Positions 29,001 through 41,075 are shown, counted from the first letter of the stretch. The stretch is DNA of 64,000 bases from Dichetophora obliterata (GCA_963920525.1 OY986435.1:270539574-270603573), one strand, 5' to 3'. Program-made: numbers and translations. The notes: generated by a model from the letters alone, not told the origin.

Positions 29001-29390
29001 GTCCTTTTATGATGTATGGTTTAGAAGTTATGGCTAAAAAATCAAAAAAATCGCAAAAAACCACGTCAAAAACTATGATTCTTGTAAAAAATTTTAACTA
29101 AGATTCTTGAAAAAAAATCAAATTCCAGAAAACTTTTTTCTGAATATGCAGTCTTGTGTATATATGTATTAGAAACAATTTGGTGTATAAATCGTCCTTG
29201 TAGGATGTATGGTTTGGGAGTTATGACGGAAAAAGCACATGTTTTTGGCCAGCTTCCACTCCAAAAAGTGTTCTACAACTCCTAAACTACAAGAGTTAGA
29301 GCAAACGGCATCTGGACAAAGGAGTATCCCTTCTTAAGGACGAGGACCTGGTGCTCATTTTAATGCATGAATCGTCCTTATCTGATATGT

Positions 29391-32300
29391 AGTTTTTATT
29401 TTAGAAAATAAATAAAAAAAATAAAAATTGACAAAAAAGGGCACATGAAATTAACATGAAATCTAATTTTTAAAATTATTTTAAGGAAACAGTCTTGTGG
29501 GCAGTAGCTTAAGGAACATTTTGATGCATAAATCGTCCGTTTCTGATGTACGGTTTAGAAGTTATGGCTAAAAAATCAAAAAAATCGCAAAAAACCACGT
29601 CAAAAACTATGATTCTTGTAAAAAATTTTAACTAAGATTCTTGAAAAAAAATCAAATTCCAGAAAACTTTTTTCTGAATATGCAGTCTTGTGTATATATG
29701 TATTAGAAACAATTTGGTGTATAAATCGTCCTTGTCGGATGTATGGTTTGGGAGTTATGAAGGCAAAAGCACATGTTTTTGGCCAGCATCCACTCCAAAA
29801 AGTGTTCTACAACTCCTAAACTACAAGAGATAGAGCAAACGGCATTTGGACAAAGGATTATCCCTTTTTAAGGACGAGGACCTGGTGCTCATTTTAATGC
29901 ATGAATCGTCCTTATCTGATATGTAGTTTTTATTTTAGAAAATAAATAAAAAAAATAAAAATTGACAAAAAAGGGCACATGAAATTAACATGAAATCTAA
30001 TTTTTAAAATTATTTTAAGGATACAGTCTTATGGGCAGTAGCTTAAGGAACATTTTGATGCATAAATCGTCCTTTTATGATGTATGGTTTAGAAGTTATG
30101 GCTAAAAAATCAAAAAAATCGCAAAAAACCACGTCAAAAACTATGATTCATGTAAAAAATTTTAACAAGATTCTTGAAAAAAAAAATCAAATTCCAGAAA
30201 ACTTTTTTCTGAATATGTAGTCTTGTGTATATATGTATTAGAAACAATTTGGTGTATAAATCGTCCTTGTAGGATGTATGGTTTGGGAGTTATGACGGAA
30301 AAAGCACATGTTTTTGGCCAGCTTCCACTCCAAAAAGTGTTCTACAACTCCTAAACTACAAGAGTTAGAGTAAACGGCATCTGGACAAAGGAGTATCCCT
30401 TCTTAAGGACGAGGACCTGGTGCTCATTTTAATGCATGAATCGTCCTTATCTGATATGTAGTTTTTATTTTAGAAAATAAATAAAAAAAATAAAAATTGA
30501 CAAAAAAGGGCACATGAAATTAACATGAAATCTAATTTTTAAAATTATTTTAAGGATACAGTCTTGTGGGCAGTAGCTTAAGGAACATTTTGATGCATAA
30601 ATCATCCTTTTCTGATGTACGGTTTAGAAGTTATGGCTAAAAAATCAAAAAAATCGCAAAAACCACGTCAAAAACTATGATTCATGTAAAAATTTTAACT
30701 AAGATTCTTGAAAAAAAATCAAATTCCAGAAAACTTTTTTCTGAATATGCAGTCTTGTGTATATATGTATTAGAAACAATTTGGTGTATAAATGGTCCTT
30801 GTAGGATGTATGGTTTGGGAGTTATTAGGGAAAAAGCACATGTTTTTGGCCAGCTTCCACTCCAAAAAGTGTTGTACAACTCCTAAACTACAAGAGATAA
30901 AGCAAACGGCATTTGGACAAAGGAGTATACCTTCTTAAGGACGAGGACCTGGTGCTCATTTTAATGCATGAATCGTCCTTATCTGATATGTAGTTTTTAT
31001 TTTAGAAAATAAATAATAAAAATAAAAATTGACAAAAAAGGGCACATGAAATTAACATGAAATCTAATTTTTAAAATTATTTTAAGGATACAGTCTTGTG
31101 GGCAGTAGCTTAAAGAACATTTTGATGCATAAATCGTTCTTTTACGATGTATGGTTTAGAAGTTATGGCTAAAAAATCAAAAAAATCGCAAAAAACCACG
31201 TCAAAAACTATGATTCATGTAAAAAATTTTAACTAAGATTCTTGAAAAAAAAAATCAAATTCCAGAAAACTTTTTTCTGAATATGCAGTCTTGTGTATAT
31301 ATGTATTAGAAACAATTTGGTGTATAAATCGTCCTTGTAGGATGTATGGTTTGGGAGTTCTGACGGAAAAAGCACATGTTTTTGGCCAGCTTCCACTCCA
31401 AAAAGTGTTCTACAACTCCTAAACTACAAGAGTTAGAGCAAACGGCATCTGGACAAAGGAGTATCCCTTCTTAAGGACGAGGACCTGGTGCTCATTTTAA
31501 TGCATGAATCGTCCTTATCTGATATGTAGTTTTTATTTTAGAAAATAAATAATAAAAATAAAAATTGACAAAAAAGGGCACATGAAATTAACATGAAATC
31601 TAAATTTAAAAATTATTTTAAGGATACAGTCTTGTGGGCAGTAGCTTAAGGAACATTTTGATGCATAAATCGTTCTTTTATGATGTATGGTTTAGAAGTT
31701 ATGGCTAAAAAATCAAAAAAATCGCAAAAAACCACGTCAAAAACTATGATTCATGCAAAAAATTTTAACTAAGATTCTTGAAAAAAAATCAAATTCCAGA
31801 AAACTTTTTTCTGAATATGCAGTCTTGTGTATATATGTATTAAAAACAATTTGGTGTATAAATCGTCCTTGTCGGATGTATGGCTTGGGAGTTATGACGG
31901 CAAAAGCACATGTTTTTGGCCAGCATCCACTCCAAAAAGTGTTCTACAACTCCTAAACTACAAGAGATAGTGCAAACGGCATTTGGACAAAAGGAGTATC
32001 CCTTCTTAAGGACGAGGACCTGGTGCTCATTTTAATGCATGAATCGTCCTTATCTGATATGTAGTTTTTATTTTAGAAAATAAATAAAAAAATAAAAATT
32101 GACAAAAAATGGCACATGAAATTAACATGAAATCTAATTTTTAAAATTATTTTAAGGATACAGTCTTGTGGGCAGTAGCTTAAGGAACATTTTGATGCAT
32201 AAATCGTCCTTTTCTGATGTACGGTTTAGAAGTTATGGCTAAAAAATCAAAAAAATCGCAAAAAACCACGTCAAAAACTATGATTCTTGTAAAAAATTTT

Positions 32301-33410
32301 AACTAAGATTCTTGAAAAAAAATCAAATTCCAGAAAACTTTTTTCTGAATATGCAGTCTTGTGTATATATGTATTAGAAACAATTTGGTGTATAAATCGT
32401 CCTTGTCGGATGTATGGTTTGGGAGTTATGACGGCAAAAGCACATGTTTTTGGCCAGCATCCACTCCAAAAAGTGTTCTACAACTCCTAAACTACAAGAG
32501 ATAGAGCAAACGGCATTTGGACAAAGGATTATCCCTTTTTAAGGACGAGGACCTGGTGCTCATTTTAATGCATGAATCGTCCTTATCTGATATGTAGTTT
32601 TTATTTTAGAAAATAAATAAAAAAAATAAAAATTGACAAAAAAGGGCACATGAAATTAACATGAAATCTAATTTTTAAATGGTCCTTGTAGGATGTATGG
32701 TTTGGGAGTTATTAGGGAAAAAGCACATGTTTTTGGCCAGCTTCCACTCCAAAAAGTGTTGTACAACTCCTAAACTACAAGAGATAAAGCAAACGGCATT
32801 TGGACAAAGGAGTATACCTTCTTAAGGACGAGGACCTGGTGCTCATTTTAATGCATGAATCGTCCTTATCTGATATGTAGTTTTTATTTTAGAAAATAAA
32901 TAATAAAAATAAAAATTGACAAAAAAGGGCACATGAAATTAACATGAAATCTAATTTTTAAAATTATTTTAAGGATACAGTCTTGTGGGCAGTAGCTTAA
33001 AGAACATTTTGATGCATAAATCGTTCTTTTACGATGTATGGTTTAGAAGTTATGGCTAAAAAATCAAAAAAATCGCAAAAAACCACGTCAAAAACTATGA
33101 TTCATGTAAAAAATTTTAACTAAGATTCTTGAAAAAAAAATCAAATTCCAGAAAACTTTTTTCTGAATATGCAGTCTTGTGTATATATGTATTAGAAACA
33201 ATTTGGTGTATAAATCGTCCTTGTAGGATGTATGGTTTGGGAGTTCTGACGGAAAAAGCACATGTTTTTGGCCAGCTTCCACTCCAAAAAGTGTTCTACA
33301 ACTCCTAAACTACAAGAGTTAGAGCAAACGGCATCTGGACAAAGGAGTATCCCTTCTTAAGGACGAGGACCTGGTGCTCATTTTAATGCATGAATCGTCC
33401 TTATCTGATA
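29391..33410. repeat. Higher-order repeat B, copy 3, two monomers shorter
   Basis: Begins with the same variant monomer as copies 1 and 2 (29,391) and contains the same deleted monomer (32,596), but two monomers are missing. The monomer at 31,528 starts like the one at 17,364 (taaatttaaaaatt and cgttcttttatg) and finishes like the one at 18,431 (attcatgcaaaa, attaaaaacaatt). It is a chimera that marks the crossover. The monomer at 30,460 is another chimera. Confidence 0.82.
32596..32878. repeat. Deleted 283-bp monomer, third copy
   Basis: Same junction, 13,097 bp downstream of the second copy. Confidence 0.92.
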
Positions 33411-33413
33411 TGT

Positions 33414-35833
33414 AGTTTTTATTTTAGAAAATAAATAATAAAAATAAAAATTGACAAAAAAGGGCACATGAAATTAACATGAAATCTAATTTTTAAAATT
33501 ATTTTAAGGATACAGTCTTGTGGGCAGTAGCTTAAGGAACATTTTGATGCATAAATCGTTCTTTTATGATGTATGGTTTAGAAGTTATGGCTAAAAAATC
33601 AAAAAAATCGCAAAAAACCACGTCAAAAACTATGATTCATGTAAAAAATTTTAACTAAGATTCTTGAAAAAAAAATCAAATTCCAGAAAACTTTTTTCTG
33701 AATATGCAGTCTTGTGTATATATGTATTAGAAACAATTTGGTGTATAAATCGTCCTTGTAGGATGTATGGTTTGGGAGTTATGACGGAAAAAGCACATGT
33801 TTTTGGCCAGCTTCCACTCCAAAAAGTGTTCTACAACTCCTAAACTACAAGAGTTAGAGCAAACGGCATCTGGACAAAGGAGTATCCCTTCTTAAGGACG
33901 AGGACCTGGTGCTCATTTTAATGCATGAATCGTCCTTATCTGATATGTAGTTTTTATTTTAGAAAATAAATAAAAAAAATAAAAATTGACAAAAAAGGGC
34001 ACATGAAATTAACATGAAATCTAATTTTTAAAATTATTTTAAGGATACAGTCTTGTGGGCAGTAGCTTAAGGAACATTTTGATGCATAAATCGTCCTTTT
34101 ATGATGTATGGTTTAGAAGTTATGGCTAAAAAATCAAAAAAATCGCAAAAAACCACGTCAAAAACTATGATTCATGCAAAAAATTTTAACTAAGATTCTT
34201 GAAAAAAAATCAAATTCCAGAAAACTTTTTTCTGAATATGCAGTCTTGTGTATATATGTATTAAAAACAATTTGGTGTATAAATCGTCCTTGTCGGATGT
34301 ATGGTTTGGGAGTTATGACGGCAAAAGCACATGTTTTTGGCCAGCATCCACTCCAAAAAGTGTTCTACAACTCCTAAACTACAAGAGATAGTGCAAACGG
34401 CATTTGGACAAAAGGAGTATCCCTTCTTAAGGACGAGGACCTGGTGCTCATTTTAATGCATGAATCGTCCTTATCTGATATGTAGTTTTTATTTTAGAAA
34501 ATAAATAAAAAAATAAAAATTGACAAAAAATGGCACATGAAATTAACATGAAATCTAATTTTTAAAATTATTTTAAGGATACAGTCTTGTGGGCAGTAGC
34601 TTAAGGAACATTTTGATGCATAAATCGTCCTTTTCTGATGTACGGTTTAGAAGTTATGGCTAAAAAATCAAAAAAATCGCAAAAAACCACGTCAAAAACT
34701 ATGATTCTTGTAAAAAATTTTAACTAAGATTCTTGAAAAAAAATCAAATTCCAGAAAACTTTTTTCTGAATATGCAGTCTTGTGTATATATGTATTAGAA
34801 ACAATTTGGTGTATAAATCGTCCTTGTCGGATGTATGGTTTGGGAGTTATGACGGCAAAAGCACATGTTTTTGGCCAGCATCCACTCCAAAAAGTGTTCT
34901 ACAACTCCTAAACTACAAGAGATAGAGCAAACGGCATTTGGACAAAGGATTATCCCTTTTTAAGGACGAGGACCTGGTGCTCATTTTAATGCATGAATCG
35001 TCCTTATCTGATATGTAGTTTTTATTTTAGAAAATAAATAAAAAAAATAAAAATTGACAAAAAAGGGCACATGAAATTAACATGAAATCTAATTTTTAAA
35101 TGGTCCTTGTAGGATGTATGGTTTGGGAGTTATTAGGGAAAAAGCACATGTTTTTGGCCAGCTTCCACTCCAAAAAGTGTTGTACAACTCCTAAACTACA
35201 AGAGATAAAGCAAACGGCATTTGGACAAAGGAGTATACCTTCTTAAGGACGAGGACCTGGTGCTCATTTTAATGCATGAATCGTCCTTATCTGATATGTA
35301 GTTTTTATTTTAGAAAATAAATAATAAAAATAAAAATTGACAAAAAAGGGCACATGAAATTAACATGAAATCTAATTTTTAAAATTATTTTAAGGATACA
35401 GTCTTATGGGCAGTAGCTTAAGGAACATTTTGATGCATAAATCGTCCTTTTATGATGTATGGTTTAGAAGTTATGGCTAAAAAATCAAAAAAATCGCAAA
35501 AAACCACGTCAAAAACTATGATTCATGTAAAAAATTTTAACAAGATTCTTGAAAAAAAAATCAAATTCCAGAAAACTTTTTTCTGAATATGCAGTCTTGT
35601 GTATATATGTATTAGAAACAATTTGGTGTATAAATCGTCCTTGTAGGATGTATGGTTTGGGAGTTATGACGGAAAAAGCACATGTTTTTGGCCAGCTTCC
35701 ACTCCAAAAAGTGTTCTACAACTCCTAAACTACAAGAGTTAGAGCAAACGGCATCTGGACAAAGGAGTATCCCTTCTTAAGGACGAGGACCTGGTGCTCA
35801 TTTTAATGCATGAATCGTCCTTATCTGATATGT
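33414..35833. repeat. Higher-order repeat B, 2,421-bp partial copy
   Basis: Repeats the block just before it at an offset of 2,421 bp (four full monomers plus one deleted monomer). The attcatgcaaaa monomer recurs near 31,745 and 34,166, and the deleted monomer recurs at 32,596 and 35,017. This tandem copy indicates a recent local amplification. After the deleted monomer the types change again (35,300 onward). Confidence 0.8.
35017..35299. repeat. Deleted 283-bp monomer, fourth copy
   Basis: Same junction, 2,421 bp downstream of the third copy. Confidence 0.92.
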
Positions 35834-38800
35834 AGTTTTTATTTTAGAAAATAAATAAAAAAAATAAAAATTGACAAAAAAGGGCACATGAAATTAACAT
35901 GAAATCTAAATTTAAAAATTATTTTAAGGATACAGTCTTGTGGGCAGTAGCTTAAGGAACATTTTGATGCATAAATCATCCTTTTATGATGTATGGTTTA
36001 GAAGTTATGGCTAAAAAATCAAAAAAATCGCAAAAAACCACGTCAAAAACTATGATTCATGTACAAATCTTAACTAAGATTCTTGAAAAAAAATCAAATT
36101 CCAGAAAACTTTTTTCTGAATATGCAGTCTTGTGTATATATGTATTAGAAACAATTTGGTGTATAAATCGTCCTTGTCGGATGTATGGTTTGGGAGTTAT
36201 GACGGCAAAAGCACATGTTTTTGGCCAGCATCCACTCCAAAAAGTGTTCTACAACTCCTAAACTACAAGAGATAGTGCAAACGGCATTTGGACAAAAGGA
36301 GTATCCCTTCTTAAGGACGAGGACCTGGTGCTCATTTTAATGCATGAATTGTCCTTATCTGATATGTAGTTTTTATTTTAGAAAATAAATAAAAAAATAA
36401 AAATTGACAAAAAAGGGCACATGAAATTAACATGAAATCTAATTTTTAAAATTATTTTAAGGATACAGTCTTGTGGGCAGTAGCTTAAGGAACATTTTGA
36501 TGCATAAATCGTCCTTTTCTGATGTACGGTTTAGAAGTTATGGCTAAAAAATCAAAAAAATCGCAAAAAACCACGTCAAAAACTATGATTCTTGTAAAAA
36601 ATTTTAACTAAGATTCTTGAAAAAAAATCAAATTCCAGAAAACTTTTTTCTGAATATGCAGTCTTGTGTATATATGTATTAGAAACAATTTGGTGTATAA
36701 ATCGTCCTTGTCGGATGTATGGTTTGGGAGTTATGACGGCAAAAGCACATGTTTTTGGCCAGCATCCACTCCAAAAAGTGTTCTACAACTCCTAAACTAC
36801 AAGAGTTAGAGCAAACGGCATTTGGACAAAGGACTATCCCTTCTTAAGGACGAGGACCTGGTGCTCATTATAATGCATGAATCGTCCTTATCTGATATGT
36901 AGTTTTTATTTTAGAAAATAAATAAAAAAAATAAAAATTGACAAAAAAGGGCACATGAAATTAACATGAAATCTAAATTTAAAAATTATTTTAAGGATAC
37001 AGTCTTGTGGGCAGTAGCTTAAGGAACATTTTGATGCATAAATCATCCTTTTATGATGTATGGTTTAGAAGTTATGGCTAAAAAATCAAAAAAATCGCAA
37101 AAAACCACGTCAAAAACTATGATTCATGTACAAATTTTAACTAAGATTCTTGAAAAAAAAATCAAATTCCAGAAAACTTTTTTCTGAATATGCAGTCTTG
37201 TGTATATATGTATTAGAAACAATTTGGTGTATAAATCGTCCTTGTCGGATGTATGGTTTGGGAGTTATGACGGCAAAAGCACATGTTTTTGGCCAGCATC
37301 CACTCCAAAAAGTGTTCTACAACTCCTAAACTACAAGAGATAGTGCAAACGGCATTGGACAAAAGGAGTATCCCTTCTTAAGGACGAGGACCTGGTGCTC
37401 ATTTTAATGCATGAATCGTCCTTATCTGATATGTAGTTTTTATTTTAGAAAATAAATAAAAAAATAAAAAATGACAAAAAAGGGCACATGAAATTAACAT
37501 GAAATCTAATTTTTAAAATTATTTTAAGGATACAGTCTTGTGGACAGTAGCTTAAGGAACATTTTGATGCATAAATCGTCCTTTTCTGATGTACGGTTTA
37601 GAAGTTATGGCTAAAAAATCAAAAAAATCGCAAAAAACCACGTCAAAAACTATGATTCTTGTAAAAAATTTTAACTAAGATTCTTGAAAAAAAATCAAAT
37701 TCCAGAAAACTTTTTTCTGAATATGCAGTCTTGTGTATATATGTATTAGAAACAATTTGGTGTATAAATCGTCCTTGTCGGATGTATGGTTTGGGAGTTA
37801 TGACGGCAAAAGCACATGTTTTTGGCCAGCATCCACTCCAAAAAGTGTTCTACAACTCCTAAACTACAAGAGATAGAGCAAACGGCATTTGGACAAAGGA
37901 TTATCCCTTTTTAAGGACGAGGACCTGGTGCTCATTTTAATGCATGAATCGTCCTTATCTGATATGTAGTTTTTATTTTAGAAAATAAATAAAAAAAATA
38001 AAAATTGACAAAAAAGGGCACATGAAATTAACATGAAATCTAATTTTTAAAATTATTTTAAGGATACAGTCTTATGGGCAGTAGCTTAAGGAACATTTTG
38101 ATGCATAAATCGTCCTTTTATGATGTATGGTTTAGAAGTTATGGCTAAAAAATCAAAAAAATCGCAAAAAACCACGTCAAAAACTATGATTCATGTACAA
38201 ATTTTAACTAAGATTCTTGAAAAAAAAATCAAATTCCAGAAAACTTTTTTCTGAATATGCAGTCTTGTGTATATATGTATTAGAAACAATTTGGTGTATA
38301 AATCGTCCTTGTAGGATGTATGGTTTGGGAGTTATGAGGGAAAAAGCACATGTTTTTGGCCAGCTTCCACTCCAAAAAGTGTTCTACAACTCCTAAACTA
38401 CAAGAGATAAAGCAAACGGCATCTGGACAAAGGAGTATCCCTTCTTAAGGACGAGGACCTGGTGCTCATTTTAATGCATGAATCGTCCTTATCTGATATG
38501 TAGTTTTTATTTTAGAAAATAAATAATAAAAATAAAAATTGACAAAAAAGGGCACATGAAATTAACATGAAATCTAATTTTTAAAATTATTTTAAGGATA
38601 CAGTCTTGTGGGCAGTAGCTTAAGGAACGTTTTGATGCATAAATCGTCCTTTTATGATGTATGGTTTAGAAGTTATGGCTAAAAAATCAAAAAAATCGCA
38701 AAAAACCACGTCAAAAACTATGATTCATGTAAAAAATTTTAACTAAGATTCTTGAAAAAAAATCAAATTCCAGAAAACTTTTTTCTGAATATGCAGTCTT

Positions 38801-38898
38801 GTGTATATATGTATTAGAAACAATTTGGTGTATAAATCGTCCTTGTAGGATGTATGGTTTGGGAATTATGACGGAAAAAGCACATGTTTTTGGCCAGC

Positions 38899-38928
38899 TT
38901 CCACTCCAAAAAGTTATTTGGAGTGGAA
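38899..38928. repeat. Fold-back hairpin at the satellite/insertion junction
   Basis: Perfect 12-bp inverted repeat (ttccactccaaa and its complement) around a 6-nt spacer. The left arm is normal satellite; the right arm is the first sequence of the inserted segment. The candidate target duplication aaagt lies across its spacer. Confidence 0.8.
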
Positions 38929-38929
38929 A

Positions 38930-39220
38930 CTTTGTTAGCTCAGTGGTGCCAGGGAGGGTATCGTCTTTATAATTTTGGCCCAGCCACATCCGGTCGAGGG
39001 GCAACAATAACCGAAAAATCAAAGGTGTTAGAAAACGCAAAAAAATCTCACCAAGACAGATGGTTGGTCTTGCAGCGCACCCACCCAACCGTAGTGACTG
39101 ATCGTTATTCCCGGTCACCCCTAATTGAACAAACGAAAACTTGCTTATTTCACGGCATGAACCTACCCTTTTACTGCCCTTTCAGAGACCCCCTTAAAAA
39201 TTTATCACTCCATATTTAAA
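38930..39220 (+). other. Higher-G+C stretch of unknown origin, open on both strands
   Basis: Left part of the inserted segment, clearly richer in G+C than its surroundings. It is open on the plus strand through 39,219 (ending near LPFYCPFRDPLKNLSLHI) and on the minus strand from 39,118 into satellite. I recognise no domain in either reading. Near 38,936 there is a ttagctcagtggt resembling a tRNA-type internal promoter A box, but I find no good B box or cloverleaf. It may be the edge of an unknown element; it is not called a gene. Confidence 0.3.
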
Positions 39221-39734
39221 TTTTTTTATACTTCAATACAAATTCATTTAGTTTTATTAATATATCCCGTAACACAATATATTCACATTATACTATATTT
39301 GGAACCATTAATGTAAAATAATAAATATAAAATGTAAAATAATGAGAAAAGTATTATTGTATAATGGTATTCTAACAAGCTTGCTTCACTACCTAAACTT
39401 TGCCCATGGCAGTACGCAATCAAAATGACTCAGAGACACTAGTTTTGAATCAAATAATAATTCTGACACCCTACTTGAGAGAGCTCTCTAAAGTTTAAAC
39501 TAATGTTCTTAACCGCCCCTATTTAGTTCGGACCGCAGTGAAACAAAGCTGTACAAATTATGAAAAATAACTTAGTTCTACATTTACAATACACTTAGCT
39601 TATTCTATGTTCGAAATATTATTTGAATTATTACTTTTTAATCTTATAATTAAATTTTATATCTGTTTTTTTTTTGTTTCACTTTTATACATATATATAT
39701 TTCTTCTAATTCTTTCTTTATAACTTTTCCTTTA

Positions 39735-39950
39735 TTTCTTTTCTTTACAGCTTTTCTTTTCTTTACAGATTGCTCACTAAGTTTTTCTTTTCTTTACAGC
39801 TTTTCTTTTCTTTACATATTTTCCACTAACTTATCTTTTCTTTACAGCTTTTCTTTTCTTTACAGATTTTCCACTAACTTATCTTTTCTTTACAGCTTTT
39901 CTTTTCTTTACAGATTTTCCACTAACTTCTCTTTTCTTTACAGCTTTTCC
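39735..39950. repeat. 48-bp minisatellite of splice-acceptor-like units
   Basis: About 4.5 copies of a 48-bp unit. The marker acagC falls at 39,751, 39,800, 39,848, 39,896 and 39,944. Each unit holds ttttctttacag twice and then attttccactaacttat. Every ttttctttacag is a pyrimidine tract ending in CAG, so the array is a row of good-looking 3' splice sites on the plus strand. Confidence 0.9.
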
Positions 39951-40353
39951 TTTACAGCTACCAATTCTGGAGGAACAATAAAAAGTGACGCAAGGGAACT
40001 CGAATCCTCTGGATGATTAGTAATAACACCTTAAAACTTTCTTTACTTGATCTTGAGTTATTGTATCTATTCTTCACTATATTTTGAAGCTAATAAATTT
40101 CTTAGATTACTCCACTTATCTTGTTTCCGGTTCCTGTTGATTTAAAGCTAATCTCCGATCTTGAACCCACGGCTGTCCCAAGTTTATGCTGATGTTTGTA
40201 CTTTCGTATTGTTCCAATTCTAATTTATGTTATAATTATTTAATTAGTTTTAATACTATAAATCAATAAAATTACAACGTACCTTATTCCCTTGCGTTAT
40301 TTATTGAAATTATTTTATAAAGATTTTAGTGTGGATCTTTTTTCTTCGGCCCA

Positions 40354-40406
40354 GTAAGTATGGCTATGGTTCTTTATTTTTATTCTTGCTGTTTCTATTT
40401 CCTCAG
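40354..40406 (+). other. Candidate 53-nt intron
   Basis: Starts with a strong donor (GTAAGTATGG) and ends with a pyrimidine-rich tract and acceptor (TTTCTATTTCCTCAG). Removing it joins two open stretches in frame, ...DLFSSAQ and NTDVITTWVSEQ... The length is typical of short dipteran introns. It is not proven to be spliced, and the coding stretch after it is degraded. Confidence 0.45.
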
Positions 40407-40956
40407 GAACACTGATGTAATTACTACTTGGGTTTCTGAGCAACTGCCAATCTTAGAAAAAAGGTTGGCTGTTGCTTTTGGTACATCCTCTGATTTACTT
40501 TCTACCTCATTTTCCCTAAAAAAAAATACCAACCAACGGAAAATTTTCGGCTCTGCCCACCCCAATAGTTCTCTGCTACTCCCACCTACGTGAATCTCAT
40601 AGCCTATCTCCCCTATTTCATTTTTCCTAGTACCCATACGGTTTCATCTAACACTGGTCAAAAATTGGTAGCGGAACTTAAGGACAATGAACTTTTACCC
40701 CTTTTTGACCAGTACCAAGGTCATAAAATCGACAATTTTGCCTGTTTCTTAATAGTCAAACTTTGCTCGATTACCAGGCGCGCATAAACTCATAGATAGT
40801 TTAGCTGGCTTTATCAAGGTCACTCTCTCTATCGTTCTTTCCAAACAATATCATGACGTTAAGCTAAACCCAAAAGCAATTTTGACATATATTAAAAGCT
40901 CTAGACTTTTAACTTCCTCTATTTCTGATTCAGTGCCTCTCAAACGCTTATGCTGA
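40407..40956 (+). pseudogene. Degraded coding-like stretch inside the insertion
   Basis: A patchwork of open segments in two frames reads like a decayed protein. The first is about 61 codons after the candidate intron (NTDVITTWVSEQLPILEKRL and onward, stop near 40,591). It passes to another frame around GQKLVAELKDNELLPLFDQY (about 40,660-40,720), then returns to the first frame near 40,770 with SLAGFIKVTLSIVLSKQYHD (about 40,798-40,857), stopping near 40,955. At least two frameshifts are needed. The composition is protein-like with no low complexity, but I do not recognise the family. A gag-like product of the host element is one possibility and a captured gene fragment another. Confidence 0.35.
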
Positions 40957-41075
40957 AATTTAATTTCTCAGGGCTACCAAATATAGTCAACATTCACGGG
41001 ATTTAAATACATATTCTATCTTATTATTTTTTTTTTTTTTTTTTAATTTTGCAGTGACGTAGGCTCGCACGCAAC

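Larger units (their letters stand above)
1..38914. repeat. 534-bp satellite array, homogenised core block
   Basis: Uninterrupted head-to-tail tandem array. Monomer starts, defined by the recurring agtttttattttag, lie at 531, 1,066, 1,600, 2,133, 2,667, 3,201 and so on to 38,502. I count 75 starts including partial end copies. Spacing is 531-536 bp except for four deleted copies of 283 bp. Monomers differ mainly by scattered single-base variants and by A-run length (for example 6-10 A before tcaaattcc). The array is already in phase at base 1, so it continues to the left. It is strongly A+T rich. No transposon interrupts these 38.9 kb. Short open frames recur in it (for example 3,353-3,631) but they appear and vanish with A-run indels, so I do not call genes. 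The position and structure suggest pericentromeric or centromeric heterochromatin; that is inference. Confidence 0.97.
38915..41075. mobile_element. Unclassified 2,161-bp insertion in the satellite
   Basis: The satellite stops within ccaaaaagt and resumes at aaagtgttctac, with aaagt at both sides (38,910-38,914 and 41,076-41,080), so this is a clean insertion with a probable 5-bp target duplication. It has no convincing terminal inverted repeat and no TG...CA ends. Contents: a higher-G+C stretch of about 300 bp at the left; AT-rich DNA; a 48-bp minisatellite (39,735-39,950); an AATAAA at 40,265; a candidate intron; a degraded coding-like stretch; and a T-run near 41,027-41,044 about 30 bp from the right end. 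The 5-bp duplication would fit an LTR-type or other integrase-mediated insertion, and the internal T-run could be a retroposed tail, but neither class is demonstrated. Confidence 0.7.

Noticed and set aside
38936..39000. tRNA or tRNA-derived SINE at ttagctcagtggt.
   Set aside because: It resembles an A box, but no acceptor stem, anticodon arm or proper B box can be folded, and the insertion is too long for a SINE.
38711..39118. 135-codon minus-strand open frame across the satellite/insertion junction.
   Set aside because: About half is satellite shadow; the rest (LGGCAARPTICLGEIFLRF and so on) shows no recognisable domain.
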